This document shows positions 27,708 through 37,090 of a stretch of DNA of 64,000 nt, in pieces; the first letter of the stretch is position 1, and each line of letters opens with the position of its first letter. A program made the translations under genes and the position numbers. Source of the stretch: Pseudomonadota bacterium (GTDB taxonomy: Bacteria > Pseudomonadota > Alphaproteobacteria > Rhizobiales > Xanthobacteraceae); contig JAEWHP010000025.1 of the NCBI GenBank assembly GCA_023387735.1, positions 62,001 to 126,000 on the forward strand, given 5' to 3'. The notes below the pieces were generated by a model that saw only the letters and a list, made by a program, of their open reading frames with translations, was not told where the DNA came from and did not search any database.

Positions 27708-27748
27708 GGGTAAAGGGTGCTTTACCCCGCTGATCCGGTTTCCGGATC
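27708..27748 (+). promoter_or_regulatory. Double hairpin between sucD and sucA
   Basis: GGGTAAAG-GGTG-CTTTACCC (27708-27727) and GATCCGG-TTT-CCGGATC (27732-27748) are two adjacent perfect hairpins, 50 bases before the sucA start. Neither has a T-run. They could protect mRNA ends or set relative expression of sucD and sucA. Confidence 0.5.
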
Positions 27749-27798
27749 GGCGATGCGCCGTCTACTACGCGCAAACCGAAAATCACCAGGACGCCATC

Positions 27799-30756
27799 AT
27801 GTCTCGCCAGGACGCGAACGCAGCATTTGCCCTTTCTTCCTTTTTGCAGGGCACAAACGCCACCTACATCGACGACCTCTATGCCCGCTACGAGCAGGAC
27901 CCGGCGTCGGTCGATACCGACTGGCAGGAATTCTTCAAGAGCCTGAAAGATAGCCCCGCCGACGTCCAGAAGAATGCCGAGGGCGCCTCCTGGGGGCGCG
28001 ACAACTGGCCGATCACGCCGCGCGACGAGCTGACTTCGGCGCTGGACGGTAACTGGGCGCAGGTCGAAAAGGCCGTCGGCAGCAAGATCGCCGCCAGGGC
28101 GCAGGCCAGGGGCGCGGAGCTGTCAACCGCCGACGTCAACCAGGCGACGCGCGACTCGGTCCGCGCCCTGATGCTGATCCGCGCCTACCGCATCCGCGGC
28201 CATTTCTTTGCCAAGCTCGATCCGCTCGGCATCGAGGCGCCGCGCGACCGCGAGGAGCTCGATCCCCGCACCTATGGCTTCACCGAAGCCGATTTCGACC
28301 GCAAGATCTTCCTCGACCACGTGCTCGGCCTCGAATACGGCACGCTTCGCGAGATCGTCGCGATCTGCGAGCGCACCTATTGCCAGACGCTCGGCGTCGA
28401 GTTCATGCACATCACCAACGCCGCGCAGAAGGCCTGGATCCAGGAGCGCATCGAGGGGCCGGACAAGGAAATCAGTTTCACCCGCGAGGGGCGTCGCGCG
28501 ATTCTCAACAAGCTGATCGAAGCCGAAGGCTTTGAAAAGTTCTGCGACCTCAAGTTCACCGGCACCAAGCGCTTCGGTCTCGACGGCGGCGAGTCGCTGA
28601 TCCCCGCGCTCGAACAGATCATCAAGCGCGGCGGCAATCTCGGCGTGAAGGAAATCGTTTTGGGCATGCCGCATCGCGGCCGGCTCAACGTGCTGACCCA
28701 GGTGATGGGCAAGCCGCACCGCGCGCTGTTCCATGAATTCAAGGGTGGCTCGGCCAATCCCGATGCCGTCGAAGGCTCCGGCGACGTCAAATACCATCTC
28801 GGCGCCTCGTCCGACCGCGAATTCGACGGCAACAAGATCCATCTGTCGCTGACCGCGAACCCGTCGCATCTGGAAATCGTCGATCCCGTGGTGCTCGGCA
28901 AGGTGCGCGCCAAGCAGGACCAGCATGGCGACCCGCCGGACATGCGCATTTCCGTGCTGCCGATGCTGATGCACGGCGACGCGGCGTTCGCCGGCCAGGG
29001 CGTGGTAGCGGAATGCTTCGCCCTGTCCGACCTGAAGGGTTATCGGACCGGCGGCTCGCTGCATTTCATCGTCAACAACCAGATCGGATTCACGACGTAT
29101 CCGCGCTACTCGCGCTCGTCGCCCTATCCGTCGGACGTTGCGAAGATGATCGACGCGCCGATTTTCCACGTCAACGGCGACGATCCGGAAGCGGTGGTAT
29201 TCGCGGCCAAGGTGGCGATCGAATTCCGGCAGAAATTCCACAAGCCTGTCGTCATCGACATGTTCTGCTATCGCCGCCACGGTCACAACGAGGGCGACGA
29301 ACCCGCGTTCACCCAGCCGGTGATGTACAAGCGGATCGCAACGCATCCCGGTACGGTCGAGATCTACTCCAAGCGACTGATTGCGGACGGCGTGATGACC
29401 GAGGGCGAGGTCGAGAAGGCCAAGGCCGACTGGCGCGCGCGGCTGGATGCCGAACTCGAGGCCGGCTCCGGCTACAAGCCGAACAAGGCCGACTGGCTCG
29501 ACGGCAAATGGGCCGGCTTCAAGTCCGCCGACCAGGAAGAGGACGCTCGCCGCGGCGTCACCGGGGTCGACGCCAGCATCCTCAAGGATATCGGCCGCAA
29601 GATCACGAAGGTGCCTGATGGTTTCCGGGTCCACCGTACCATCCAGCGTTTCCTGGAGAACCGCGCCAAGGCCATCGACAACGGCGTCGGCATCGACTGG
29701 GCGACCGGCGAGGCGCTGGCGTTCTGCACGCTCATGCAGGAAGGCCATCACGTTCGGCTGTCGGGCCAGGATTCCGAGCGCGGCACCTTCTCGCAGCGTC
29801 ATTCGGTGCTGATCGACCAGGAGGACGAGAGCCGCTACACGCCGTTCAACCACCTCGGCCACGACCAGGGCCACTACGAGGTCATCAACTCGCTGCTGTC
29901 GGAAGAGGCGGTGCTCGGCTTCGAGTACGGCTATTCGCTCGCCGAGCCGAAGGCGCTGGCGATGTGGGAAGCGCAGTTCGGCGATTTCGCCAACGGCGCC
30001 CAGGTGCTGTTCGACCAGTTCATTTCGTCGGGCGAGCGCAAGTGGCTGCGCATGTCCGGTCTGGTCTGCCTGCTGCCGCACGGCTACGAAGGGCAGGGAC
30101 CCGAACACTCCTCGGCGCGGCTCGAGCGCTTCCTGCAGATGTGCGCCGAAGACAACATGCAGGTCGTGTACCCGACCACGCCGGCGAACTACTTCCACGT
30201 GCTGCGGCGGCAGCTTCATCGCGAGATCCGCAAGCCGCTGATCCTGATGACGCCGAAGTCGCTGTTGCGGCACAAGCGCGCCGTGTCGCGGCTCGACGAG
30301 CTCGGGCGGGATACGACCTTCCACCGCATCCTGTATGATGACGCGCAGATGCTGCCGGACGAGAAGATCAAGCTGGTAGCGGACGACAAGATCCGCCGCG
30401 TCGTTCTGTGCTCGGGCAAGGTCTATTACGATCTGTACGAGGAGCGCGAAAAGCGCGGCATCGACGACATCTACATCCTGCGCATCGAGCAGCTCTATCC
30501 GGTGCCGCTGAAGGCGCTGGTGCACGAGCTCGCCCGCTTCAAGAACGCCGAAGTGGTCTGGTGTCAGGAAGAGCCGCGCAACATGGGCGCGTGGCACTTC
30601 ATCGAGCCCTATCTCGAATGGGTGCTGAACCAGATCCACGCGCCGAACCGGCGCCCGCGCTACGCCGGCCGTGCGGCCGCAGCCGCGACGGCCACCGGTT
30701 TGATGTCGAAGCATCTGGCGCAGCTCAAGGCTCTGCTGGATGACGCGCTGAGCTAG
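27799..30756 (+). CDS. sucA: 2-oxoglutarate dehydrogenase E1 component
   Basis: Thiamine-diphosphate-dependent E1o subunit (985 aa) that decarboxylates 2-oxoglutarate and passes the succinyl group to lipoyl-E2. The N-terminal segment FLQGTNATYIDDLYARYEQDP is the E2-binding part. The ThDP site includes HGDAAFAGQGVV and the GDDPEAV/NNQIGFTT region, and the C-terminal transketolase-like part has RLSGQDSERGTFSQRH. Full length for the family. A palindromic repeat separates it from odhB. Confidence 0.97.
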   Translation: MSRQDANAAFALSSFLQGTNATYIDDLYARYEQDPASVDTDWQEFFKSLKDSPADVQKNAEGASWGRDNWPITPRDELTSALDGNWAQVEKAVGSKIAARAQARGAELSTADVNQATRDSVRALMLIRAYRIRGHFFAKLDPLGIEAPRDREELDPRTYGFTEADFDRKIFLDHVLGLEYGTLREIVAICERTYCQTLGVEFMHITNAAQKAWIQERIEGPDKEISFTREGRRAILNKLIEAEGFEKFCDLKFTGTKRFGLDGGESLIPALEQIIKRGGNLGVKEIVLGMPHRGRLNVLTQVMGKPHRALFHEFKGGSANPDAVEGSGDVKYHLGASSDREFDGNKIHLSLTANPSHLEIVDPVVLGKVRAKQDQHGDPPDMRISVLPMLMHGDAAFAGQGVVAECFALSDLKGYRTGGSLHFIVNNQIGFTTYPRYSRSSPYPSDVAKMIDAPIFHVNGDDPEAVVFAAKVAIEFRQKFHKPVVIDMFCYRRHGHNEGDEPAFTQPVMYKRIATHPGTVEIYSKRLIADGVMTEGEVEKAKADWRARLDAELEAGSGYKPNKADWLDGKWAGFKSADQEEDARRGVTGVDASILKDIGRKITKVPDGFRVHRTIQRFLENRAKAIDNGVGIDWATGEALAFCTLMQEGHHVRLSGQDSERGTFSQRHSVLIDQEDESRYTPFNHLGHDQGHYEVINSLLSEEAVLGFEYGYSLAEPKALAMWEAQFGDFANGAQVLFDQFISSGERKWLRMSGLVCLLPHGYEGQGPEHSSARLERFLQMCAEDNMQVVYPTTPANYFHVLRRQLHREIRKPLILMTPKSLLRHKRAVSRLDELGRDTTFHRILYDDAQMLPDEKIKLVADDKIRRVVLCSGKVYYDLYEEREKRGIDDIYILRIEQLYPVPLKALVHELARFKNAEVVWCQEEPRNMGAWHFIEPYLEWVLNQIHAPNRRPRYAGRAAAAATATGLMSKHLAQLKALLDDALS

Positions 30757-30762
30757 GATTTT

Positions 30763-30861
30763 GTCATGCCCCGCGAAGGCGGGGCATCCAGTACCAACGC
30801 TGTTAGAACTTGATCACGACTGTCCCGGCGTACTGGATCGCCCGCCTTCGCGGGCGATGAC
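30763..30861. repeat. ~100-bp double-hairpin repeat, family A copy 3
   Basis: Starts GTCATGCCCCGCGAAGGCGG, identical over these 20 bases to the copy at 7593, and ends CGCGGGCGATGAC, with TACTGGATCGCCC as the inverted counterpart of the left arm. It sits between sucA and odhB, probably inside the same transcript. Confidence 0.8.
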
Positions 30862-30906
30862 TAGTTTGGAAACTGATGACTGCTTAAGGGCACTGAGGAA
30901 AATACC

Positions 30907-32148
30907 ATGACTGAAATTCGTGTTCCGACGCTCGGCGAGTCCGTGACGGAAGCCACCATCGGCCGCTGGTTCAAGAAGGCCGGCGATGCGGTTGCGGTGG
31001 ATGAGCCCTTGGTTGAGCTCGAGACCGACAAGGTCACCATCGAAGTGCCGGCTCCGTCGGCAGGCGTGCTCGGAGAGATCGCGGCGAAGGACGGCGAGAC
31101 CGTCGCCGTCGGCGCGCTGCTCGGGCAGATCACGGATGGTGCCGCTGGCGGTGCGAAGCCGGCAGCGGCTCCTGCCAAGGCGCCCGCAGCCGCCGCTCCG
31201 GCAGCCGCGCCCGCGCCGGCTGCGCCACCGAAGGCCGCGCAGGCAGACGCGCCGCTGGCGCCCTCGGTTCGAAAGCTCTCCGCTGAAAGCGGCGTCGATG
31301 CCTCGACCGTTCCCGGCTCGGGCAAGGACGGGCGCGTCACCAAGGGCGACATGCTTGCCGCGATCGAGAAGGCCGCTTCCGCGCCGACACCGGTCAACCA
31401 GCCGGCCGCGTCCGTGCAGGTTCGGGCGCCATCGCCGGCTGACGATGCCGCCCGCGAGGAGCGCGTGAAGATGACCCGGCTGCGCCAGACCATCGCGCGG
31501 CGGCTGAAGGATGTTCAGAACACGGCGGCGATGCTGACGACCTTCAACGAGGTCGACATGACCCACATCATGGCGATGCGCGCGCAGTACAAGGACGTGT
31601 TCGAGAAGAAGCACGGCTCGAAGCTCGGCTTCATGGGCTTCTTCACCAAGGCCGTGGTGCAGGCGCTGAAGGACATCCCGGCCGTCAACGCCGAGATCGA
31701 CGGAAGCGACCTGATCTACAAGAACTACTACCACATCGGCGTGGCCGTCGGCACCGACAAGGGCCTGGTCGTGCCCGTCGTGCGCGACTGCGACCAAAAG
31801 TCGATCTCCGACATCGAAAAATCGATCGCCGATTTCGGTCGCCGCGCGCGCGACGGCCAGCTCAAGATCGACGAGATGCAGGGCGGCACCTTCACCATCA
31901 CCAATGGCGGCATCTACGGCTCGCTGATGTCGACGCCGATCCTGAACGCGCCGCAGTCCGGCATTCTCGGCATGCACAAGATCCAGGAGCGGCCGATGGT
32001 GGTCGGCGGCAAGATCGAGGTCCGCCCGATGATGTATCTGGCGCTGTCCTACGATCACCGCGTGATCGACGGCAAGGAAGCGGTGACGTTCCTCGTCCGC
32101 GTCAAGGAAAGCCTGGAAGACCCGGCCCGGCTGGTGCTGGATCTCTGA
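30907..32148 (+). CDS. odhB: 2-oxoglutarate dehydrogenase E2 (dihydrolipoyl succinyltransferase)
   Basis: Core succinyltransferase of the 2-oxoglutarate dehydrogenase complex (413 aa). One lipoyl domain carries the lipoylated Lys42 in ETDKVTIEVP. An Ala/Pro-rich linker follows (about 80-115), then the E1/E3-binding domain (APSVRKLSAESGVD) and the catalytic domain with His384 in DHRVIDG. The domain order is standard. It lies between sucA and an SDR gene, upstream of lpdA. Confidence 0.97.
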   Translation: MTEIRVPTLGESVTEATIGRWFKKAGDAVAVDEPLVELETDKVTIEVPAPSAGVLGEIAAKDGETVAVGALLGQITDGAAGGAKPAAAPAKAPAAAAPAAAPAPAAPPKAAQADAPLAPSVRKLSAESGVDASTVPGSGKDGRVTKGDMLAAIEKAASAPTPVNQPAASVQVRAPSPADDAAREERVKMTRLRQTIARRLKDVQNTAAMLTTFNEVDMTHIMAMRAQYKDVFEKKHGSKLGFMGFFTKAVVQALKDIPAVNAEIDGSDLIYKNYYHIGVAVGTDKGLVVPVVRDCDQKSISDIEKSIADFGRRARDGQLKIDEMQGGTFTITNGGIYGSLMSTPILNAPQSGILGMHKIQERPMVVGGKIEVRPMMYLALSYDHRVIDGKEAVTFLVRVKESLEDPARLVLDL

Positions 32149-32229
32149 CCTAACCGGCTCTTGCGGTGTCGGCGCCAAAGGTCGACGCCGCGAGCCATGG
32201 ATCATGCGCGCTGACTTGTGGGGGCTGAT

Positions 32230-32979
32230 GTGACGGACAAGGTTGTTGTGATCACCGGCGGCAGCCGCGGCATCGGCCGCGCAGCCGCACTCGCCGCCGC
32301 GGCACGCGGCTATCGCGTCGTCGTCGGATACGCCAGCAACAAGGCGGCCGCCGACGAGGTTGTCGCGCTGATCGAAGGCAAGAACGGCAAGGCTATCGCC
32401 GTGAAATGCAATGTCGGCAGCGAAGCCGACATCCTCGCGTTGTTCAAGGCGGCGGACGGCTTCGGCACGCTGGGAGCGCTCGTCAACAATGCTGGCATCG
32501 TCGGCAGGAGCGGCGTGCGCGTCGAGGACATGACGGCCGAGCGGATTCAGGAAGTGATGGCTGTCAATGTGACCGGCGCCATTTTGTGCGCGCGCGAGGC
32601 AGTGAAGCGCATGTCGACCAAGTTCGGCGGCAAGGGCGGTGTCATCGTCAACATCTCGTCGGTCGCCGCCCGGCTCGGCTCGGCCAACACCTATGTCGAC
32701 TATGCCGCCTCCAAGGCCGCGATCGATGCCCTCACGGTCGGCCTCAGCCACGAGGTCGCCACGGACGGCATTCGCGTTGCAGGCATCCGCCCCGGACTGA
32801 TCGATACCGACATTCATGCCTCCGGCGGCGAGCCCGATCGGGCGCAGCGTCTTGCGCCGATGGTGCCGATGAAGCGCGTCGGCAAGGCCGAGGAAATCGC
32901 CAATGCCATCGTCTGGCTGATGTCGGACGAAGCTTCCTACGTCACCGGTACCACTCTCGATGTGTCGGGCGGGCGCTGA
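32230..32979 (+). CDS. Short-chain dehydrogenase/reductase
   Basis: Classical SDR of about 249 aa. TGGSRGIG at 9-16 binds NAD(P), NNAG is at 86-89, and the catalytic residues are Ser143/144, Tyr158 and Lys162 (YxxxK). It ends with the typical C-terminal SYVTGTTLDVSGGR. GTG 32230 is preferred, since GGGGG at 32219-32223 is well placed; an in-frame GTG twelve bases earlier is possible. Substrate unknown. It lies between odhB and lpdA, so it is probably expressed with the 2-oxoglutarate dehydrogenase genes. Confidence 0.9.
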   Translation: MTDKVVVITGGSRGIGRAAALAAAARGYRVVVGYASNKAAADEVVALIEGKNGKAIAVKCNVGSEADILALFKAADGFGTLGALVNNAGIVGRSGVRVEDMTAERIQEVMAVNVTGAILCAREAVKRMSTKFGGKGGVIVNISSVAARLGSANTYVDYAASKAAIDALTVGLSHEVATDGIRVAGIRPGLIDTDIHASGGEPDRAQRLAPMVPMKRVGKAEEIANAIVWLMSDEASYVTGTTLDVSGGR

Positions 32980-33014
32980 CGCCTGACACGCTTCCCAGCT
33001 ACAGGACTTCAATC

Positions 33015-34418
<1,404 letters not shown>

Positions 34419-34451
34419 CCGACGGCCCGGTACCGGGCAGAGATCACATTG

Positions 34452-34982
34452 ATGATGCGCCGCCTACTTCAACCGGTCTGGGTTCTGCTTGCGGTCATCT
34501 TCCTGATCGAAGCGTGGCTGTGGGATCATCTCGAACCGATCGTCGAGCGCGTCGTCGCACGGATTCCGTTCCGTGCGTTCAAGCAGTGGCTGTCCGAGCG
34601 GGTCGATGCGCTGTCGCCGGCGATGACGCTGATCGTGTTCGCCGTGCCGGTCATCCCGCTGTTCCCCCTCAAGCTGGTCGGCCTCTGGCTGCTGGCGCAT
34701 GAATATTGGCTGGCCGCCACCATCGTCATCGTGCTGGGAAAATTCGTCGGCGTCGGCGTCACCGCCTTCATCTTCGATGTGACGCGCGCGAAGCTTCTCG
34801 AGATGGGATGGTTCAGGAAGACCTATCATTTCATCCTGGTGCTGCGCGCGAAGGCGGCTGCCCTGGTCAATCCGATCAAACAGCGGATCCGCGAAATCCT
34901 GCGCGGCGACGGCAACGGCTGGTCCTCGCGCACGCTGCGGATGATCCAGCGCTTTCGCAAGAGCGTCCATCAGGCGCGCTAG
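34452..34982 (+). CDS. Conserved membrane protein of unknown function
   Basis: A 176-aa protein with an N-terminal helix (VWVLLAVIFLIEAWLW), a central pair of hydrophobic helices (AMTLIVFAVPVIPLFPLKLVGLW and WLAATIVIVLGKFVGVGVTAFIF) and a basic C-terminus with many Arg/Lys. TTG, ATG and ATG occur in succession at 34449-34457; 34452 is used. It follows lpdA by 33 bases and may share its transcript. I do not recognise a named family or catalytic motif; the layout suggests an inner-membrane protein with a cytosolic basic tail. Confidence 0.72.
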   Translation: MMRRLLQPVWVLLAVIFLIEAWLWDHLEPIVERVVARIPFRAFKQWLSERVDALSPAMTLIVFAVPVIPLFPLKLVGLWLLAHEYWLAATIVIVLGKFVGVGVTAFIFDVTRAKLLEMGWFRKTYHFILVLRAKAAALVNPIKQRIREILRGDGNGWSSRTLRMIQRFRKSVHQAR

Positions 34983-34988
34983 TTTCGC

Positions 34989-35171
34989 GTGTCGCACCCG
35001 CCCCTCGAGGGGGCGGGTCGCCGCGAAGCGGCGGGGTGGGGTGACAGTCTCTCAACACTGGCGCTGTCGGATGCGGAGGGACCGTCACCCCACCCCGTCG
35101 CGCATCTGCGATGCGCGCCGACCCGCGAGCGAGCTTCGCTCGTCTCGGACCCCTCAAGGGGCGGGTGGCAA
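34989..35171. repeat. ~180-bp terminal-inverted repeat, family E copy 1
   Basis: The ends are inverted (left GTGTCGCACCCGCCCC, right ..GGGGCGGGTGGCAAC) and the middle holds CGGGGTGGGGTGAC facing GTCACCCCACCC. The short internal hairpins GCCGCGAAGCGGC and GAGCGAGCTTCGCTC are also present. The same scaffold occurs at 58735-58897. It separates the membrane-protein gene from the convergent DUF4337 gene. Confidence 0.7.
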
Positions 35172-35172
35172 C

Positions 35173-35763
35173 TCAATGCAGATGCAGCAGATGCGGCGCG
35201 TAGAGGCCGAGCGCGGTGATGCCGATGCCGGCGATCGCCAGCACGCCCGATACCCAGGCCAGCACGATCATGCCGGTGATGATGGTGGCGGAAGCCAGCA
35301 CGATACCGATCTGGAACATGGCCGAGGCGATTTCGTAGTGGTGATACTTCGCCGTCGCCTCGTCGCGCTGGTGCTCGGCCTGCTTGGCACGCGCGGCGAG
35401 CTGTTCTGAACCTTCGCCGGTTTCCGGCTCCGAGCGATAGCGCGCCGCGGTCTTGTTCCAGTCGTCGATCTGCTTCTGCAACGCGGCCTTTGAGGCATCG
35501 TCGCCGACGGTGCCCATGCTGAGCCTGGCGTGTTCGGAGGTGGCCTGCACTACGGTGCGGCGGATGCTCTTGGCCTGGAAGAATGCCCACAGGTTCGACG
35601 CCTCGACGTTCTTGCTGATGGCTTCGGTCTGCGCACCCTTGCCGAGCGTCTCCGACAGCGCCAGAAACAGGGCGATCACGGCGATCAGCAACGCGATCTT
35701 CTTGTTCGAGCCCGACGCGTGCTCGGCATGCTCCGCATGCTCCATACTCTCATGTGCGCCCAT
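35173..35763 (-). CDS. DUF4337 family membrane protein
   Basis: A 196-aa protein of the DUF4337 type. A His/Glu-rich soluble N-terminus (MGAHESMEHAEHAEHA) is followed by one membrane helix (IALLIAVIALFLALSET), a charged, probably helical domain (about 60-140) and two C-terminal hydrophobic segments. Start 35763 is chosen because GGGGGAGAAG lies just upstream; an ATG ten codons earlier lacks a site. The His-rich tail could bind metal, but that is only a possibility. Function unknown. Confidence 0.78.
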   Translation of the reverse strand: MGAHESMEHAEHAEHASGSNKKIALLIAVIALFLALSETLGKGAQTEAISKNVEASNLWAFFQAKSIRRTVVQATSEHARLSMGTVGDDASKAALQKQIDDWNKTAARYRSEPETGEGSEQLAARAKQAEHQRDEATAKYHHYEIASAMFQIGIVLASATIITGMIVLAWVSGVLAIAGIGITALGLYAPHLLHLH

Positions 35764-35975
35764 CTTCTTCTCCCCCAGGTGACCCGCGGTCACGATTGCC
35801 GAACCGCCCGTTCAACGCAAGAGTTGAGCGGATTTTGGGCGCGTCCATCAAAGGATTGTTCTATCGGCATTTTTGGCTCCCAAAGTGACATGCGGCGGCT
35901 TCGTCGCGGCATCAATGAGCCGCGCCCGTTCTACTTTGCATGGGGTTGTTTTCGCGTTTTTGTATCTGGCGGGCG

Positions 35976-36947
35976 TCAGCCGCGCGGATGCGCGGCGCGA
36001 TAGACTTCCAGCAACCGCTCGGCATCGATGCCGGTGTAGATCTGCGTGGTCGAGAGCGAGGCGTGACCCAGCAACTCCTGGATCGCGCGCAGGTCGCCGC
36101 CGCGGCTGAGCAGGTGGGTGGCAAAGGAATGCCGCAACGCATGCGGCGTGGCGCTGTCGGGCAGGCCGAGTGCGCCGCGCAGCCGCTCCATGGTGAGCTG
36201 GATGATCCGCGGGCTGAGTGGCCCGCCGCGCGCGCCGACGAAGATCGGGCCGTTCGGCGGCAATTGATGCGGACACATCCTGGTGTAGTCCGCGATCAGC
36301 ACCAGCACGTTCTGCAGCACCGGCACCATGCGCGTCTTGTTGCCCTTGCCGGTCACGATGATGACATCGCCCTCGCCCGGCTTGGGCACGTCGCGCTGCT
36401 TGAGGCCGAGCGCCTCCGAGATACGCAGGCCCGAACCGTACAACAGCGCCATCACGGCGGCGTCCCGCGCCAGGATCCAGGGATCGCGATCTTCGCCCGC
36501 ACGCTCGTCGGCATCGGCCAGGCGCTTGGCGGCCCCCATATGGATCGGCTTCGGCAGGCTCTTGCCGATCTTGGGCGCGCGGATGGCGGACAAGGCGCCG
36601 ACCCGGCCTTTGCCTTCCCGCTCCAGAAAGCGTCCGAACGAGCGCAGCCCCGCCAGTGCCCGCATCAGCGAGCGCCCGCCGATCTCGTCGGCGCGGCGCA
36701 TCGCCATGAAGGCCCTGATGTCGGTGGCTTCCAGGCCGGCAAAGCGCTTCAGCGTGACCTTCTCGCCCCAATGCTCAGCTAGAAAGGAGAGGCACTGGCG
36801 GAGGTCGCGGGCATAGGCCTCCAGCGTCTTCGGCGACAGCCGCCGCTCGGCGCGCAGATGGGTCAGCCAGCGCGTCATCTCCCGCGCGAGGGTTTCGTCG
36901 GCGCAATCGAGTTCGACCGGCGCAATTGCGGGAACTGCCTTGGCCAT
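35976..36947 (-). CDS. xerC: Tyrosine recombinase XerC
   Basis: Site-specific recombinase that resolves chromosome dimers at dif together with XerD. The 323-aa protein has the N-terminal SAM-like core-binding domain (about 18-115) and the catalytic domain with Arg175, Lys201, His269, Arg272, His295 and nucleophile Tyr304 (TQIYTGID). Its place next to priA fits alphaproteobacterial XerC rather than XerD, though the two are close. It is housekeeping, with no sign of an island integrase. Divergent from priA, 143 bases away. Confidence 0.9.
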   Translation of the reverse strand: MAKAVPAIAPVELDCADETLAREMTRWLTHLRAERRLSPKTLEAYARDLRQCLSFLAEHWGEKVTLKRFAGLEATDIRAFMAMRRADEIGGRSLMRALAGLRSFGRFLEREGKGRVGALSAIRAPKIGKSLPKPIHMGAAKRLADADERAGEDRDPWILARDAAVMALLYGSGLRISEALGLKQRDVPKPGEGDVIIVTGKGNKTRMVPVLQNVLVLIADYTRMCPHQLPPNGPIFVGARGGPLSPRIIQLTMERLRGALGLPDSATPHALRHSFATHLLSRGGDLRAIQELLGHASLSTTQIYTGIDAERLLEVYRAAHPRG

Positions 36948-37090
36948 CGGCCCTGCCTTGTGATCTGTCGTTAAGCTCTGTCTTGGAGGCGGAGACTCCA
37001 GCGATTATATCGCACCTCTTTCGTTTACCGTTCGCTAACTTGGCCGGGCGGCGCTAGCCTTCCTCAAACACATCCCAAGCCGATTCCCCG

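Noticed and set aside
28123..30714. 863-residue open frame on the minus strand opposite sucA
   Set aside because: Shadow frame of sucA; no ribosome-binding site and no recognisable domain.
30814..33012. 732-residue minus-strand frame across odhB and the SDR gene
   Set aside because: Spans two real genes on the other strand, including intergenic sequence; no protein features.
35976..36947. XerC considered as a phage or island integrase
   Set aside because: It sits beside priA in the usual chromosomal context and has normal host composition.
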